NCBI RefSeq assembly: GCF_050571805.1
Contig: NZ_CP192219.1
Source of the DNA: Halodesulfovibrio aestuarii
Lineage (GTDB): Bacteria > Desulfobacterota > Desulfovibrionia > Desulfovibrionales > Desulfovibrionaceae
DNA length: 64,000 bases
Direction: 5' to 3' (one strand)
Shown: one piece after another, positions 8,204 to 16,907 of the stretch
Layout of the letters: each line of letters opens with the position of its first letter
Position numbering within the stretch: the stretch's first letter is position 1
Made by a program: the position numbers and the translations under genes
Notes under the pieces: generated by a model
The model's database searches: none
What the model was told of the DNA's origin: nothing
The model's input: the letters and a program-made list of their open reading frames with translations, nothing else

Positions 8204-9095
8204 TACAGCCCTTGCGAGTGAAGCGTTACCGGAAGCCCGCCCCGCACCTGTCAGCATCATTGACGATCTAGGCAGGACTATCGTTTTGCAACGCCCTGCA
8301 ACTCGAATCATTGCGCTGTATGGAGCATTTAACGAAATACTGGCAGAGATGGGAAAAGAAGATACCATCATCGCCCGCACAAAGGCTGATGCACTTCCCC
8401 CTTCTATTCTTGCAAAGCCTTCCATTGGAACACACATGCGGCCAAACCCTGAGCTGGTAGCTGGGTTGCGCCCGGACATTGTACTCCAACTGGGTGGAAG
8501 GAAAAAAGCACTGGAATCAGTTCACATGCTCGAACAACTCGGCATTCCCGTCGCCTTTTTTTCCATAACAACCTTCAAGGAACTTTTTTCCGTCATCAAG
8601 CGCCTCGGCACGCTTACCAATGCCGAAGAACAGGCAACGCGTGTTTGCAACTCCTTGCAGGCACGTCTCGATCTCGTCCAAAAGCAACTTGCGATGGTCA
8701 AACACAAGCCAACAGTATTCTTTGAGGTGCGATATCCAAACCTGCTCGGTGCAGGTGATGCGTCTATTGTTAATGATATAATCAACCATGCAGGCGGCAT
8801 TAACGTTATGGATGCCTCTGTAAAATTGGTTCGCATAAACGAAGAGGAAGTCATTAAACGCGATCCGGAAGTGTACTTGATTCAAAAAGGTGCCATGAAT
8901 CCGCAGCCACTGCCTATACAAGAGCGTGCCCATTTTCGCACCCTTAGGGCTGTAAAAAACAACCGCGTCTATATTATCGATGAATCCAGTTACTCTCGTC
9001 CGGGGCCACGCGCCGTATCCGCCGTAGAAGAACTTGCAGCGCTGCTGCATCCAAACCTAATGCAACCTACTTCTCATATTTCAGGAGATATATAA
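8154..9095 (+). CDS. BtuF/FepB-like periplasmic substrate-binding protein
   Basis: 313 aa from ATG 8154, chosen because it begins the signal peptide (MRLKHFLLPALLLLIAS, cleavage near ALA-SEA). The earlier in-frame start at 8115 would bury it. The mature part begins with the class III binding-protein pattern VSIIDDLGRTIVLQRPATRI and has GLRPDIVLQLG. It has no lipobox, so it is soluble in the periplasm. It delivers the ligand to the permease and ATPase just upstream. Its stop overlaps the start of cobI (ATAATG). Confidence 0.9.
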   Translation: MRLKHFLLPALLLLIASTALASEALPEARPAPVSIIDDLGRTIVLQRPATRIIALYGAFNEILAEMGKEDTIIARTKADALPPSILAKPSIGTHMRPNPELVAGLRPDIVLQLGGRKKALESVHMLEQLGIPVAFFSITTFKELFSVIKRLGTLTNAEEQATRVCNSLQARLDLVQKQLAMVKHKPTVFFEVRYPNLLGAGDASIVNDIINHAGGINVMDASVKLVRINEEEVIKRDPEVYLIQKGAMNPQPLPIQERAHFRTLRAVKNNRVYIIDESSYSRPGPRAVSAVEELAALLHPNLMQPTSHISGDI

Positions 9096-9808
9096 TGCCC
9101 GCTTCCCTAGGCACACTATACGGTATCGGGGTTGGTCCCGGTGATCCGGATCTGCTCACCATCAAGGCCACCAAAGTTTTAGCAAACGTTGATATCGTGC
9201 TTGCTGCGTCTTCCACGAAAAACGATTACTCAACCGCGCTCTCCATAGCGCAGCCGCATATGCAGGCAGATGTCGAAGTTGTGCATCTTAGCTTCCCGAT
9301 GACCCGTAACGAAAAAATCTTGATGAAAGCATGGGAACACAACGCAAGAATCGTTGCCGACCTCCTCAAGCGAGGCAAAAACTGTGCGTTTCTTACCCTC
9401 GGTGATCCGCTCATCTATTCGACATTCGGATATCTGAAACGAACTCTTGAAGCCATCGACACACCTTTCAACATATCAATAGTGCCGGGCATCACCTCCT
9501 ATCAGGCAGCAGCAGCACGCACCGGAACAATCCTTTGTGAATCCGGCGAAAACCTACTGCTGGCATCTGGAGTACGTGCAACCGAAGACACAAAAAATCT
9601 CCTGCGCCACGTGGATAACGCCGTTATCCTCAAGACATATAAAAACTTTGCGGAACTTAAAAATCTTCTCCACGAAACCAACAGAAAAGATTCCGCTATT
9701 TTTATCTCACGGCTCGGTATGGATGGAGAAATCATTGCCCGCAACATCGACGATGCACCGGACGAACCGCACTATTTCTCACATATGCTTATACCTGTGT
9801 GTAAATAA
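9095..9808 (+). CDS. cobI: Precorrin-2/cobalt-factor II C20-methyltransferase
   Basis: 237 aa. N-terminal GTLYGIGVGPGDPDLLTIKA is the SAM-binding signature of tetrapyrrole methylases, followed by LTLGDPLIYSTF and IVPGITSYQAAAA, typical of CobI/CbiL. It methylates C20 of cobalt-factor II, the step after cobalt insertion by CbiK in the anaerobic route. Last gene of the riboswitch operon, and the only cytoplasmic corrin enzyme in it. The order cbiK, permease, ATPase, binding protein, cobI matches what I recall from D. vulgaris. The name cbiL is used for the same function. Confidence 0.93.
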   Translation: MPASLGTLYGIGVGPGDPDLLTIKATKVLANVDIVLAASSTKNDYSTALSIAQPHMQADVEVVHLSFPMTRNEKILMKAWEHNARIVADLLKRGKNCAFLTLGDPLIYSTFGYLKRTLEAIDTPFNISIVPGITSYQAAAARTGTILCESGENLLLASGVRATEDTKNLLRHVDNAVILKTYKNFAELKNLLHETNRKDSAIFISRLGMDGEIIARNIDDAPDEPHYFSHMLIPVCK

Positions 9809-9840
9809 TCAGGTTGTGTTTTCGGCAAGTCTGCAATGGT

Positions 9841-9905
9841 TGCGCCTCCGGCAGCCAAAGAACCTTTCTGTAGAAAGATTCTCTGGACTTCCCAAAGACT
9901 TTTAC
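9841..9905. repeat. Intergenic imperfect palindrome
   Basis: GCGCCTCCGGCAGCC is followed by AAAGAACCTTTCT-GT-AGAAAGATTCTCT and GGACTTCCC. The arms AGAACCTTTCT/AGAAAGATTCT pair almost fully. From memory, similar CCTCCGGC-hairpin-GGACTTCCC blocks recur between genes in Desulfovibrionaceae; only one copy is seen here. Confidence 0.35.
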
Positions 9906-9970
9906 CTGTGAGTTCAGCCAGTTGCTCATAAAAGATTACGCTTATGCTCCACAATTTTCCATAACACAAG

Positions 9971-10010
9971 AAAAGGCTGCCCTTCATATATGGGACAGCC
10001 TTTTCTTTTT
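9971..10010. terminator. Terminator between convergent cobI and umuC
   Basis: AAAAGGCTGCCC and GGGACAGCCTTTT form a 12-bp stem followed by CTTTTT. The A-rich left arm lets it also serve the minus strand, where umuC ends at 10051. Confidence 0.8.
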
Positions 10011-10050
10011 CAAAGACGAATGATTACGTCACAGCAGGTAACCCAACGGC

Positions 10051-11349
10051 TTAAAAAATTTCTCTCAACTCACCCCATTTCGTAGTGTATCTGGGCGACA
10101 GATTTTTCTGTTTCATTTTCCATGGTTGCCCTAATCCTTCTCCTGCATATTGGACAGTACCGCGTCCAAACTTTTTATTGATGGCATCCGTTACACACAT
10201 AAGCCGCGCCTCTGCTTCTATTTGCTGCTGTGTAGCGGGTGAAGTTAGCTCCAGAAGCGAGCCTTGCTGATTATGTTTTGATTCCAGACCGGAAAGAAGC
10301 ACACCAACTTTTTGATACTGATGCCCGTTACGGAATATTTTACAGAGCATTTCTGATGCGTGATGTACGAGCAGCGGCGTATAGTCTGTGGGTTTTTCCA
10401 GAGTGTAGGTACAGTATTCTGCATGTTGATCACCGGGACGATGCTCACTTGTTTTAATGAAGACAGAAAGAGTTGTGGCCAGCAATCCTTCACGGCGCAA
10501 TTTTTCTGCTGCACGTACCATATAGGCTACGGCTGCCTCCTGTGCGTCTCTTTTTTCTGTGACCGGTTGACCAAATGATCGTGAAGAACGAATGCTGCGA
10601 CGGGCTGGGGGGGCATCATCTAAAGCAATAGATGGTATGCCGCGCAGCTCCAACGCTGTGTATAGTCCTGTTACTGTCAGCATTTTTTGCAGCCATGCAT
10701 TATCCCTGTCGCGCAACTGTCTTGCTGTAGTAATACCATAGTTAAAAAGCTTTGCCGAAGACTTACGCCCTATTCCCCATATTTCATTTACTGGCACCTT
10801 TTCCAACATGGCATTTATCTGCGATGAATTTCCCCACTGGTCATTCATGTTATAGACACCGGATGAATTGGGATTTTTTTTACAAATATGGCTGGCTATT
10901 TTAGCGAGAGTTTTTGTAGGCGCTATACCGATGGAGACAGGAATACCTGTCCATTTATAGACTGTATTGCGGATATGCTGCCCATATGCTGTCAGATTGT
11001 ACGTGGAAAATCCATCAAGACGAAGAAATGCTTCGTCTATAGAGTAAATTTCCATGTCAGAACAAAACGCTCTCAATGTATTCATTACACGTTCAGAAAG
11101 ATCACCGTAAAGAGGATAGTTAGATGAAAAAACAGCCACCTCATTACGCTCAAGAAACCGCTTCTGTTTAAAATAGGGCGCAGCCATCTGCACACCAAGC
11201 TTTTTTGCCTCGTTGGAACGTGAAATAATACAACCATCATTGTTTGAAAGAACGACAATGGGCTTTCCTATGAGATCGGGTCTAAACACCCGCTCACAAG
11301 AGCAGTAAAAATTATTACAGTCTACCAGAGCGTAGGCAGCTAAACTCAC
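10051..11349 (-). CDS. umuC: DNA polymerase V catalytic subunit UmuC (Y-family)
   Basis: 432 aa from GTG 11349, chosen because CAGGATA lies just upstream and the start overlaps the umuD stop as GTGA. An in-frame ATG at 11394 lies inside umuD. Catalytic motifs ALVDCNNFYCSCERVF and IYSIDEAFLRLDGF carry the metal-binding Asp/Glu residues. A helix-hairpin-helix-like region near VPVNEIWGIGRKSS follows, and the little-finger domain is C-terminal. It performs error-prone translesion synthesis with processed UmuD'. Second gene of a umuDC operon. Confidence 0.95.
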   Translation of the reverse strand: MSLAAYALVDCNNFYCSCERVFRPDLIGKPIVVLSNNDGCIISRSNEAKKLGVQMAAPYFKQKRFLERNEVAVFSSNYPLYGDLSERVMNTLRAFCSDMEIYSIDEAFLRLDGFSTYNLTAYGQHIRNTVYKWTGIPVSIGIAPTKTLAKIASHICKKNPNSSGVYNMNDQWGNSSQINAMLEKVPVNEIWGIGRKSSAKLFNYGITTARQLRDRDNAWLQKMLTVTGLYTALELRGIPSIALDDAPPARRSIRSSRSFGQPVTEKRDAQEAAVAYMVRAAEKLRREGLLATTLSVFIKTSEHRPGDQHAEYCTYTLEKPTDYTPLLVHHASEMLCKIFRNGHQYQKVGVLLSGLESKHNQQGSLLELTSPATQQQIEAEARLMCVTDAINKKFGRGTVQYAGEGLGQPWKMKQKNLSPRYTTKWGELREIF

Positions 11350-11786
11350 ATTTTTATCCTGAGCGAATGGATAACGGATGTGGCAACACCCCACACTTCA
11401 AAACTTTCGTTGTGTGTTACCTCAACAGCTTTATACCCCGGGTTATCCGGTATAAGGCCAACACGCCCATCTTTTTTCCACAAGCGTTTTACAGTGAGAG
11501 TACCGTTGAGCATTGCTACCACAACCGAGTTATGGGACGGCGACACAGAACGGTCTACAACAAGAATATCATCAGTATGAATTCCTGCACCAGTCATAGA
11601 ATCACCTTTAACGCGCAGAAAAAATGTTGCCGGTGCGTTGTGCACGAGCAACCTGTTTAAATCGAGCGCCCCATCCAGATAATCATCAGCCGGAGACGGA
11701 AAACCTGCATGCACACATGATGTGTGCATCTGACCATTTCCATCTGTAGATGCAGTATTTTCTGGAAAAACTGTTTTTCTTCTCAT
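11346..11786 (-). CDS. umuD: UmuD, self-cleaving subunit of DNA polymerase V (S24 family)
   Basis: 146 aa from ATG 11786, preceded by GCGAGGT; an in-frame GTG six codons earlier is not spaced for a ribosome site. The autocleavage bond is in SCVHAGFPSP (Ala-Gly). The catalytic Ser is in VKGDSMTGAGI and the catalytic Lys is in NGTLTVKRLW. RecA-stimulated cleavage gives UmuD', which activates UmuC, encoded with a 4-base overlap. SOS control is expected, but I could not recognise a LexA site with confidence. Confidence 0.94.
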   Translation of the reverse strand: MRRKTVFPENTASTDGNGQMHTSCVHAGFPSPADDYLDGALDLNRLLVHNAPATFFLRVKGDSMTGAGIHTDDILVVDRSVSPSHNSVVVAMLNGTLTVKRLWKKDGRVGLIPDNPGYKAVEVTHNESFEVWGVATSVIHSLRIKM

Positions 11787-11913
11787 ATAGGTACCTCGCT
11801 TCACACGCTGCGATTGCAGCCTGCTTCTATGTACCGTAGACTACGCTAGTGTTAGCAACCATGCGAGTGCAACGGCGCCACATGTACATATTCACTTTTA
11901 CTCAACTGTAGTT

Positions 11914-12639
11914 ATGGAAAATTTATCTCTTTCAACGTTTGATCCCCGCTTAAAAATTATTCTTGTTGCTGTCATAGGAATACTCACATGGCATGTCCCT
12001 GTGTACGCTCTCTGTGCATATACGGCCGCAATTCTTTTTATTGGAGTCTCCAATCGTGTACACATTACTCTCGGAAAGCGTACCGTCGCTACCTATATCT
12101 ACTTCGTTATAGCATGGGCAGGAATAAAATTCGCGCTGGATTGCACCCCGCTGCTGCAAGGCATAACTCCAGACTATCAAAGTGCCTTACTGGCAGCTGG
12201 CACACTGGCGCTAAGGCTTAGCGTCCTCATAGGAGTAGGAATGCTACTCGCTGTAACAAGTTCCGCACGTCAACTCGGACTTGCGCTCTCATGGTTTCTG
12301 CGCCCCGTTCTTGGCAAACGCAGTTGGGAACCAGCCGTAAGTCTAGCTCTTATGATTCATTTCATTCCACTTGTTCAGCGCACCTTCGCGCAAGTGTTGC
12401 AATCTATGGAATTGCGAAACCCGCCACGCTCTAAATGGCAACGCTTAATTCTTGTTCCTCAGGCCGTTCTACGCATCTGTGCACAAAAAACATGGACACA
12501 AACCGTAGCCGTAGCCGCTCGAAAACTAGACTCTCCAGAAGCATGGGAACCTCACTTTTCGTTATCTTATCAGGAAGTTATTATTTTTCTTTGTCTCCTT
12601 TTCTCCGCAATACTCCCACTCTGTCTAATGTGGTCATAA
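11914..12639 (+). CDS. Energy-coupling factor transporter T component (EcfT/CbiQ family)
   Basis: 241 aa with about five membrane segments. The start FDPRLKIILVAVIGILTW is typical of EcfT/CbiQ, with LVQRTFAQVLQSMELRN and the later AARKLDSPEAW at the coupling-helix positions. The usual ARG motifs that contact the ATPases are altered (ELRN, ARKL). T components link two ATPases to a substrate-binding S component for vitamins or metals. No ATPase or S gene is adjacent, so this is an orphan. It diverges from umuDC with 127 bp between the two starts. Confidence 0.75.
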   Translation: MENLSLSTFDPRLKIILVAVIGILTWHVPVYALCAYTAAILFIGVSNRVHITLGKRTVATYIYFVIAWAGIKFALDCTPLLQGITPDYQSALLAAGTLALRLSVLIGVGMLLAVTSSARQLGLALSWFLRPVLGKRSWEPAVSLALMIHFIPLVQRTFAQVLQSMELRNPPRSKWQRLILVPQAVLRICAQKTWTQTVAVAARKLDSPEAWEPHFSLSYQEVIIFLCLLFSAILPLCLMWS

Positions 12640-12731
12640 TTCACTATTCACCGTAACCCAATTTACCTTAAGCTACTTTTTTCTCCACACACGATTTATT
12701 CGGTATCACATTAATTTGAACACATTTTAGT

Positions 12732-12760
12732 TTGACACTCAAAAAGTATACGTATAGTTC
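12732..12760 (+). promoter_or_regulatory. Sigma70-type promoter with overlapping palindrome
   Basis: TTGACA (12732-12737) is followed at 15-17 bp by TATAGT/TAGTTC. The perfect palindrome TATACGTATA (12747-12756) overlaps the -10 region, a natural operator position for the MarR-family protein encoded second in this operon. Confidence 0.5.
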
Positions 12761-12791
12761 TTTTTTTAACGGAAACAAAAAGGACCTTCTT

Positions 12792-13691
12792 ATGCTGTTT
12801 GACTCTGTTTTTACCATGGCGCTACAAAGCGCTCTCGCGCTTGGCTTCATTCACGGAATTAATCCATGCGGTCATTCCTGGTTGGTACTTGCCCCATTTA
12901 CATACGGTGCAAAAGATGGAAAACACGTCTTTTCAATCACTTCAGGCTTTATCTTAGGCACCACTATTGCGTGTATTACTATTGGATTTTCATTAGGATC
13001 CATCTCATTAGCTATTCCGGCGTCGTTCAAAACGGCTGTTGACCTTTCCACTGTCGGAATTTTGATTATTCTTGGACTCATCCTTATCGTAAAACCACAC
13101 CTACTCCACAGTCACGACCATGATCATGATGAACATGCTGCAACCCGCTGCGGAGATCACGCATATGGATATCCCGTCTGCTATGAAAACCACGGTCACC
13201 ACAATGGACATCAACCGCTAGTCGTTGAAAATACAGCTGTCGCTACAGAACCTGCATATACATTAGGTCAACCTGTGAGCAGTACCGTGAAATTTATACC
13301 GGGGAAAAAGAAAAGCACGAAGAGGAAAGAGCATGGGCACAACCATCATAGCTGCGGGTGCTCAACTACCAGTAAACTTACAAAAGTTACATTTTGGGGG
13401 CTGACAGTCTTTGGCTTCCTTAATATGATTGTGCCCTGTCCGACAGTTGCGATCATGTACACATACGGACTGGACTCAGGGAGCATTCTGAAAAGCACGT
13501 TGGTATTTTTATGTTACGCTGTTGGCACAGGATTAACACTCTCTGCTGTCATTTTTTCAATCTACAAAGCAACAAATGCATTGAATACACTCAATAAAGC
13601 GTGGATTGAACCACTCGTCATGCGGACCGCAGGGGTGCTGACAATCGTGTTTGCTGTATATTCATATTTAGCTGACGCAAATATGATCTAA
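12792..13691 (+). CDS. Membrane metal transporter, TauE/UreH-like with His-rich loop
   Basis: 299 aa from ATG 12792, with AAAAAGGACC upstream. About six or seven membrane segments. The first contains GFIHGINPCGHSW and a later one has NMIVPCPTVAIMYTYG, as in UreH/TauE-like and NicO-type metal transporters. The central loop is very His-rich (HSHDHDHDEH, HGHHNGH, EHGHNHHSCGC), as in RcnA-type efflux proteins. It probably moves nickel, cobalt or zinc; direction and metal are not determinable from sequence. It is followed 12 bp later by a MarR-type gene likely to control it. Confidence 0.65.
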   Translation: MLFDSVFTMALQSALALGFIHGINPCGHSWLVLAPFTYGAKDGKHVFSITSGFILGTTIACITIGFSLGSISLAIPASFKTAVDLSTVGILIILGLILIVKPHLLHSHDHDHDEHAATRCGDHAYGYPVCYENHGHHNGHQPLVVENTAVATEPAYTLGQPVSSTVKFIPGKKKSTKRKEHGHNHHSCGCSTTSKLTKVTFWGLTVFGFLNMIVPCPTVAIMYTYGLDSGSILKSTLVFLCYAVGTGLTLSAVIFSIYKATNALNTLNKAWIEPLVMRTAGVLTIVFAVYSYLADANMI

Positions 13692-13703
13692 AGGAGATCA
13701 GTG

Positions 13704-14117
13704 ATGGAACTTGATGAACTGAACCACTCCGTAGTGGAGTTCTACGAAAAGCTATCCTCTTGGGAACATGATGTTGTGCGAGAAAAGGGACTTACCCTGC
13801 CACAAATTCATGCTCTGGAGATTCTCGGTATACATGAGTCCATGCGAATGAAAGAACTCGCACATTGGATGGGTACCACAACAGGAACCCTTACTGTACT
13901 TATCGATCGATTAGAAAAAAAGGATTACGTGCGCCGCTGCCCACATAAAACAGACCGTCGTTCCATTATTATTGAACTTACTGATACAGGCAGACAAATG
14001 TTTTTAGAACATGACAAACTGCATATGCAATTAACTGAAACCATGGTTTCAGAACTTTCATCAGATGAACAGGAATGTTTACAGCGCTGTCTTGAGAAGA
14101 TGAATAAGACATTTTAA
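13704..14117 (+). CDS. MarR-family transcriptional regulator
   Basis: 137 aa from ATG 13704, 7 bases after GGAG; a GTG one codon earlier is too close to the ribosome site. The winged helix is clear: MKELAHWMGTTTGTLTVLID, then KKDYVRRCPHKTDRRSIIIE with the wing DRR. The C-terminal helix carries an HxxxH pair (EHDKLHMQL), which resembles the zinc ligands of AdcR/ZitR-type MarR proteins. Given the metal transporter upstream, a metal-sensing repressor of this operon is a reasonable inference. Confidence 0.85.
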   Translation: MELDELNHSVVEFYEKLSSWEHDVVREKGLTLPQIHALEILGIHESMRMKELAHWMGTTTGTLTVLIDRLEKKDYVRRCPHKTDRRSIIIELTDTGRQMFLEHDKLHMQLTETMVSELSSDEQECLQRCLEKMNKTF

Positions 14118-14350
14118 TATGTTGGATAGAGCTTATTGCTATCGCTAATGTACAGCCCTTGATACCTTAGTCATGGGAATTGTGCAGGAGGGGGGGGCGT
14201 TTAGAGGGAACCGACAAGCAAAGCAGGCATGTTCACACTTTCAAGGTTACACACTGGAAAGCTTATCGGTAGTGCAGCATACCTAGTTACTATGCTGAAG
14301 TTTGCGATATTTTTTGTTCTCATCATCAGCGTCAACATTTTGATATAAAT

Positions 14351-14387
14351 AAAAAAGGGTGGAGTTTTTAACTCCACCCTTTTTTAT
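14351..14387. terminator. Bidirectional terminator between marR-type gene and chemoreceptor
   Basis: AAAAAAGGGTGGAGTT and AACTCCACCCTTTTTT form a 16-bp perfect stem with a TTT loop. It serves both the plus-strand operon ending at 14117 and the minus-strand gene ending at 14389. The 14118-14350 stretch before it holds a G9 run and no gene. Confidence 0.9.
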
Positions 14388-14388
14388 T

Positions 14389-16701
14389 CTATCCTTTCAT
14401 TTCTTCAGTCAGTGATCGTAATTCCAACACCATCTTTTGTAGCTCTTCTACAGCAACAATTGCAGCACCCAGAGTCTCTACTCCTTCGTCCGTAATGGTA
14501 CTAATCTCTGACGAAGCCTTGCTAATCTGCTCAGAAGTTGCAGACTGCTCTTCCGTAGCGGTCGCAATGGCGGTTATCTCACCAAGAGCATCGTCCATCA
14601 TATTCTTAATAGAGACAAGCAGCTCGCCTGAAGCCTCTGCTTTGGCAGTTCCTTCACCGACAGCAGCAACGGCCTTTTCAAAACCTTCAGCAACGCTCAA
14701 TGTTGAACTTTGAATACTGCTGACAGCCTCACCAACCTCACGCGTTGCTGTCGTTGTTTTCTCTGCAAGCTTGCGGACTTCATCTGCAACGACGGCAAAG
14801 CCTTTACCGGCTTCACCGGCACGAGCCGCTTCAATAGCTGCGTTAAGTGCCAACAAGTTAGTCTGATCAGCAATATCTGAAATTACGCGAATAACATTCC
14901 CAATGTCATCAGCATGTTTCCCAAGATCCACCATCTGCTCATTCAATTCTCTGGCTTCATTGTTTACCTTACTAATCGCTTGAATCGTCTCGCTCACTAC
15001 GGACGTACCTTCATCAACACGATCACTGCAGGCGCCTGTACTTGAGGCCGCATTGCTTGCATTCTTAGCAACTTCCAGAACGGTTGCATTCATTTCTTCG
15101 ACTGCGACAGCTGTCTCAGATGCCCGTTCCTGCTGAATATGTGCACCACTTGTCGTTTCATTTATCCGAGTAAACAGATTCCCTGCTGCTGACTCCAGCG
15201 AAACAGCTACCATATCGACTCTGTTAGCAACTTCGAGAATGGCATTATGCTGTTCCGAAATTCGATGTTCGGTGGCTCGTATTTCGGTTAAATCATAATA
15301 CAAACCAAAGGCCCCAAGAAGGTTTCCGGAAACATCATAAATAGGTGTCACAGCATAATAAACAGTAAGCTCTTTCCCGTCCAAACGTGTAACAGCTCTT
15401 TCTTCGTGAGTTTCTGTGCCTTCGCGTGCGGCCTGCCCCAACACTGTATCTATAGACGCATCTCCATAGAACACGTCGCCTGATGCTTTACCGAGATACT
15501 CATCTGTACTTCCACTTCTTCCAAACAACTCAAGAAGTTCTTTGTTCATAAATGAGAAGCAGCCGTTTGTATCCACAACGCCGCACGGAAAGTTTATCCC
15601 CTGCAACACACCTTGCGACATACCAAGCTGTTCTTTTAACTCTACGGACATTTTGCGGAGATGCTCAGCCAAAACATTTAGTTCGTGCCGGAAATTACCT
15701 TCAAGCTTCGCTTCAAAATCACCGGATGCAATTTCTTTGGAATATTCACCAAGGGATGCCAATGGATTAGCAAAGACCTTCCGGATACCAAACAAAAGAA
15801 TGATAGAGGCACACAACAGAGTAAACACGCCGATACATGTAATGATAAGCTGCTGTCTGTCAGCAGTGGCCACTAACTCCTTACGAGGAACAGTTGTGCT
15901 GATATACCAGCCAGTTTCCTTATTCTTTACAAACCGCTGTAATCTTTCAACGCCTTGATAATTATAGCTAAAGAAGTTTTGACCAGCTGCTTCTGACTGA
16001 ATAATTTTGTCATAAACAGAAGAATGCTTAAAAATAACCTTTTCATTAGGATGCGCTACAATTGTACCCGAAGCGTCAATTAAATAAGCATATCCCGATT
16101 GCCCAAAGGAAACTGGGTCAATATAGCGTTTGCCAAATTCCCCAATATCAGCAAACACAACAACCCCTCCAATAAGCGAATTATCAACAAAATCATATAA
16201 TCGGGCTCCCATACCAAGAAGACGTTTCCCGATCACATCATTCGAAAGAACTTTCTGCGTTACGTATAGCTCATTTTCTTGATCCAGAAGCATTGATTTC
16301 CACAGTGCTGCCGGTTCCGTATTACCATTCAATGAAGGCCCGCTACGAGTAACACCGGAAGTAATTTCACCTTTTTTGTTAAAGACAAAAACAGCTTGAA
16401 CATCATTATTAAGCTTAAGGATATTCTCCAAAAGCTTACGTCCCTCTTCACCTTCTACCCATGCACTGTTTATAACATCTTCATGACCTGCAAGGTAGAC
16501 CACTAACGAATGGAGGTTGGCTGTAAACTGTTTTAATGAAGTGTCTGCCAACACTGTTTCTCGATCCATTGCTCCTAACTGAACGTCTTCTACAATTTCA
16601 CGTGTAGATGAAGAAACGTAAAGAACGATGCAGATAACGGAAATTGAAACGATGAGTAAAACTGTAGCAACAAGCTCAGTAGCAATACTTTTTATACGCA
16701 C
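14389..16701 (-). CDS. Methyl-accepting chemotaxis protein with dCache and PAS domains
   Basis: 770 aa from GTG 16701, preceded by AGGGGG; the ATG two bases upstream is out of frame. Membrane segment about 10-30; a double-Cache periplasmic sensor about 35-275 (GYAYLIDASGTIVAHPNE, ETGWYISTTV); membrane segment about 280-302; HAMP about 303-355; a PAS domain about 360-480 (CGVVDTNGCFSFMNKELLEL, PIYDVSGNLLGAFGLYYDLT). The signalling hairpin tip is IADQTNLLALNAAIEAARAG. It signals to CheA/CheW from periplasmic ligands, with a second cytoplasmic input at PAS. There is no CheR-binding C-terminal pentapeptide, and no che genes are nearby. Confidence 0.95.
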   Translation of the reverse strand: MRIKSIATELVATVLLIVSISVICIVLYVSSSTREIVEDVQLGAMDRETVLADTSLKQFTANLHSLVVYLAGHEDVINSAWVEGEEGRKLLENILKLNNDVQAVFVFNKKGEITSGVTRSGPSLNGNTEPAALWKSMLLDQENELYVTQKVLSNDVIGKRLLGMGARLYDFVDNSLIGGVVVFADIGEFGKRYIDPVSFGQSGYAYLIDASGTIVAHPNEKVIFKHSSVYDKIIQSEAAGQNFFSYNYQGVERLQRFVKNKETGWYISTTVPRKELVATADRQQLIITCIGVFTLLCASIILLFGIRKVFANPLASLGEYSKEIASGDFEAKLEGNFRHELNVLAEHLRKMSVELKEQLGMSQGVLQGINFPCGVVDTNGCFSFMNKELLELFGRSGSTDEYLGKASGDVFYGDASIDTVLGQAAREGTETHEERAVTRLDGKELTVYYAVTPIYDVSGNLLGAFGLYYDLTEIRATEHRISEQHNAILEVANRVDMVAVSLESAAGNLFTRINETTSGAHIQQERASETAVAVEEMNATVLEVAKNASNAASSTGACSDRVDEGTSVVSETIQAISKVNNEARELNEQMVDLGKHADDIGNVIRVISDIADQTNLLALNAAIEAARAGEAGKGFAVVADEVRKLAEKTTTATREVGEAVSSIQSSTLSVAEGFEKAVAAVGEGTAKAEASGELLVSIKNMMDDALGEITAIATATEEQSATSEQISKASSEISTITDEGVETLGAAIVAVEELQKMVLELRSLTEEMKG

Positions 16702-16907
16702 ATTAGCCCCCTATTTTCCCGAAAGACAAAGAACCCCAACTGAGAGCCAGTCTCTATGTTAGCAAATCTAAAAACCACAGAGAGCCTTATTCACCACAAC
16801 AAATTATTGCACAGCCAGAAAGCCGTATTGTTTCTTATCGATCAATAGATGTAAAACTTTAAACAACAAAAGCAATAACCTATACTATAAAAAAATACGC
16901 ACAGCAT

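Noticed and set aside
11821..11850. Possible LexA site before umuD (CTATGTACCGTAG)
   Set aside because: The symmetry is too weak, and I do not know the LexA consensus of this lineage well enough to call it.
14185..14200. Run of nine G with AGGAGG before it
   Set aside because: No open frame follows it; probably a simple homopolymer tract downstream of the MarR gene.
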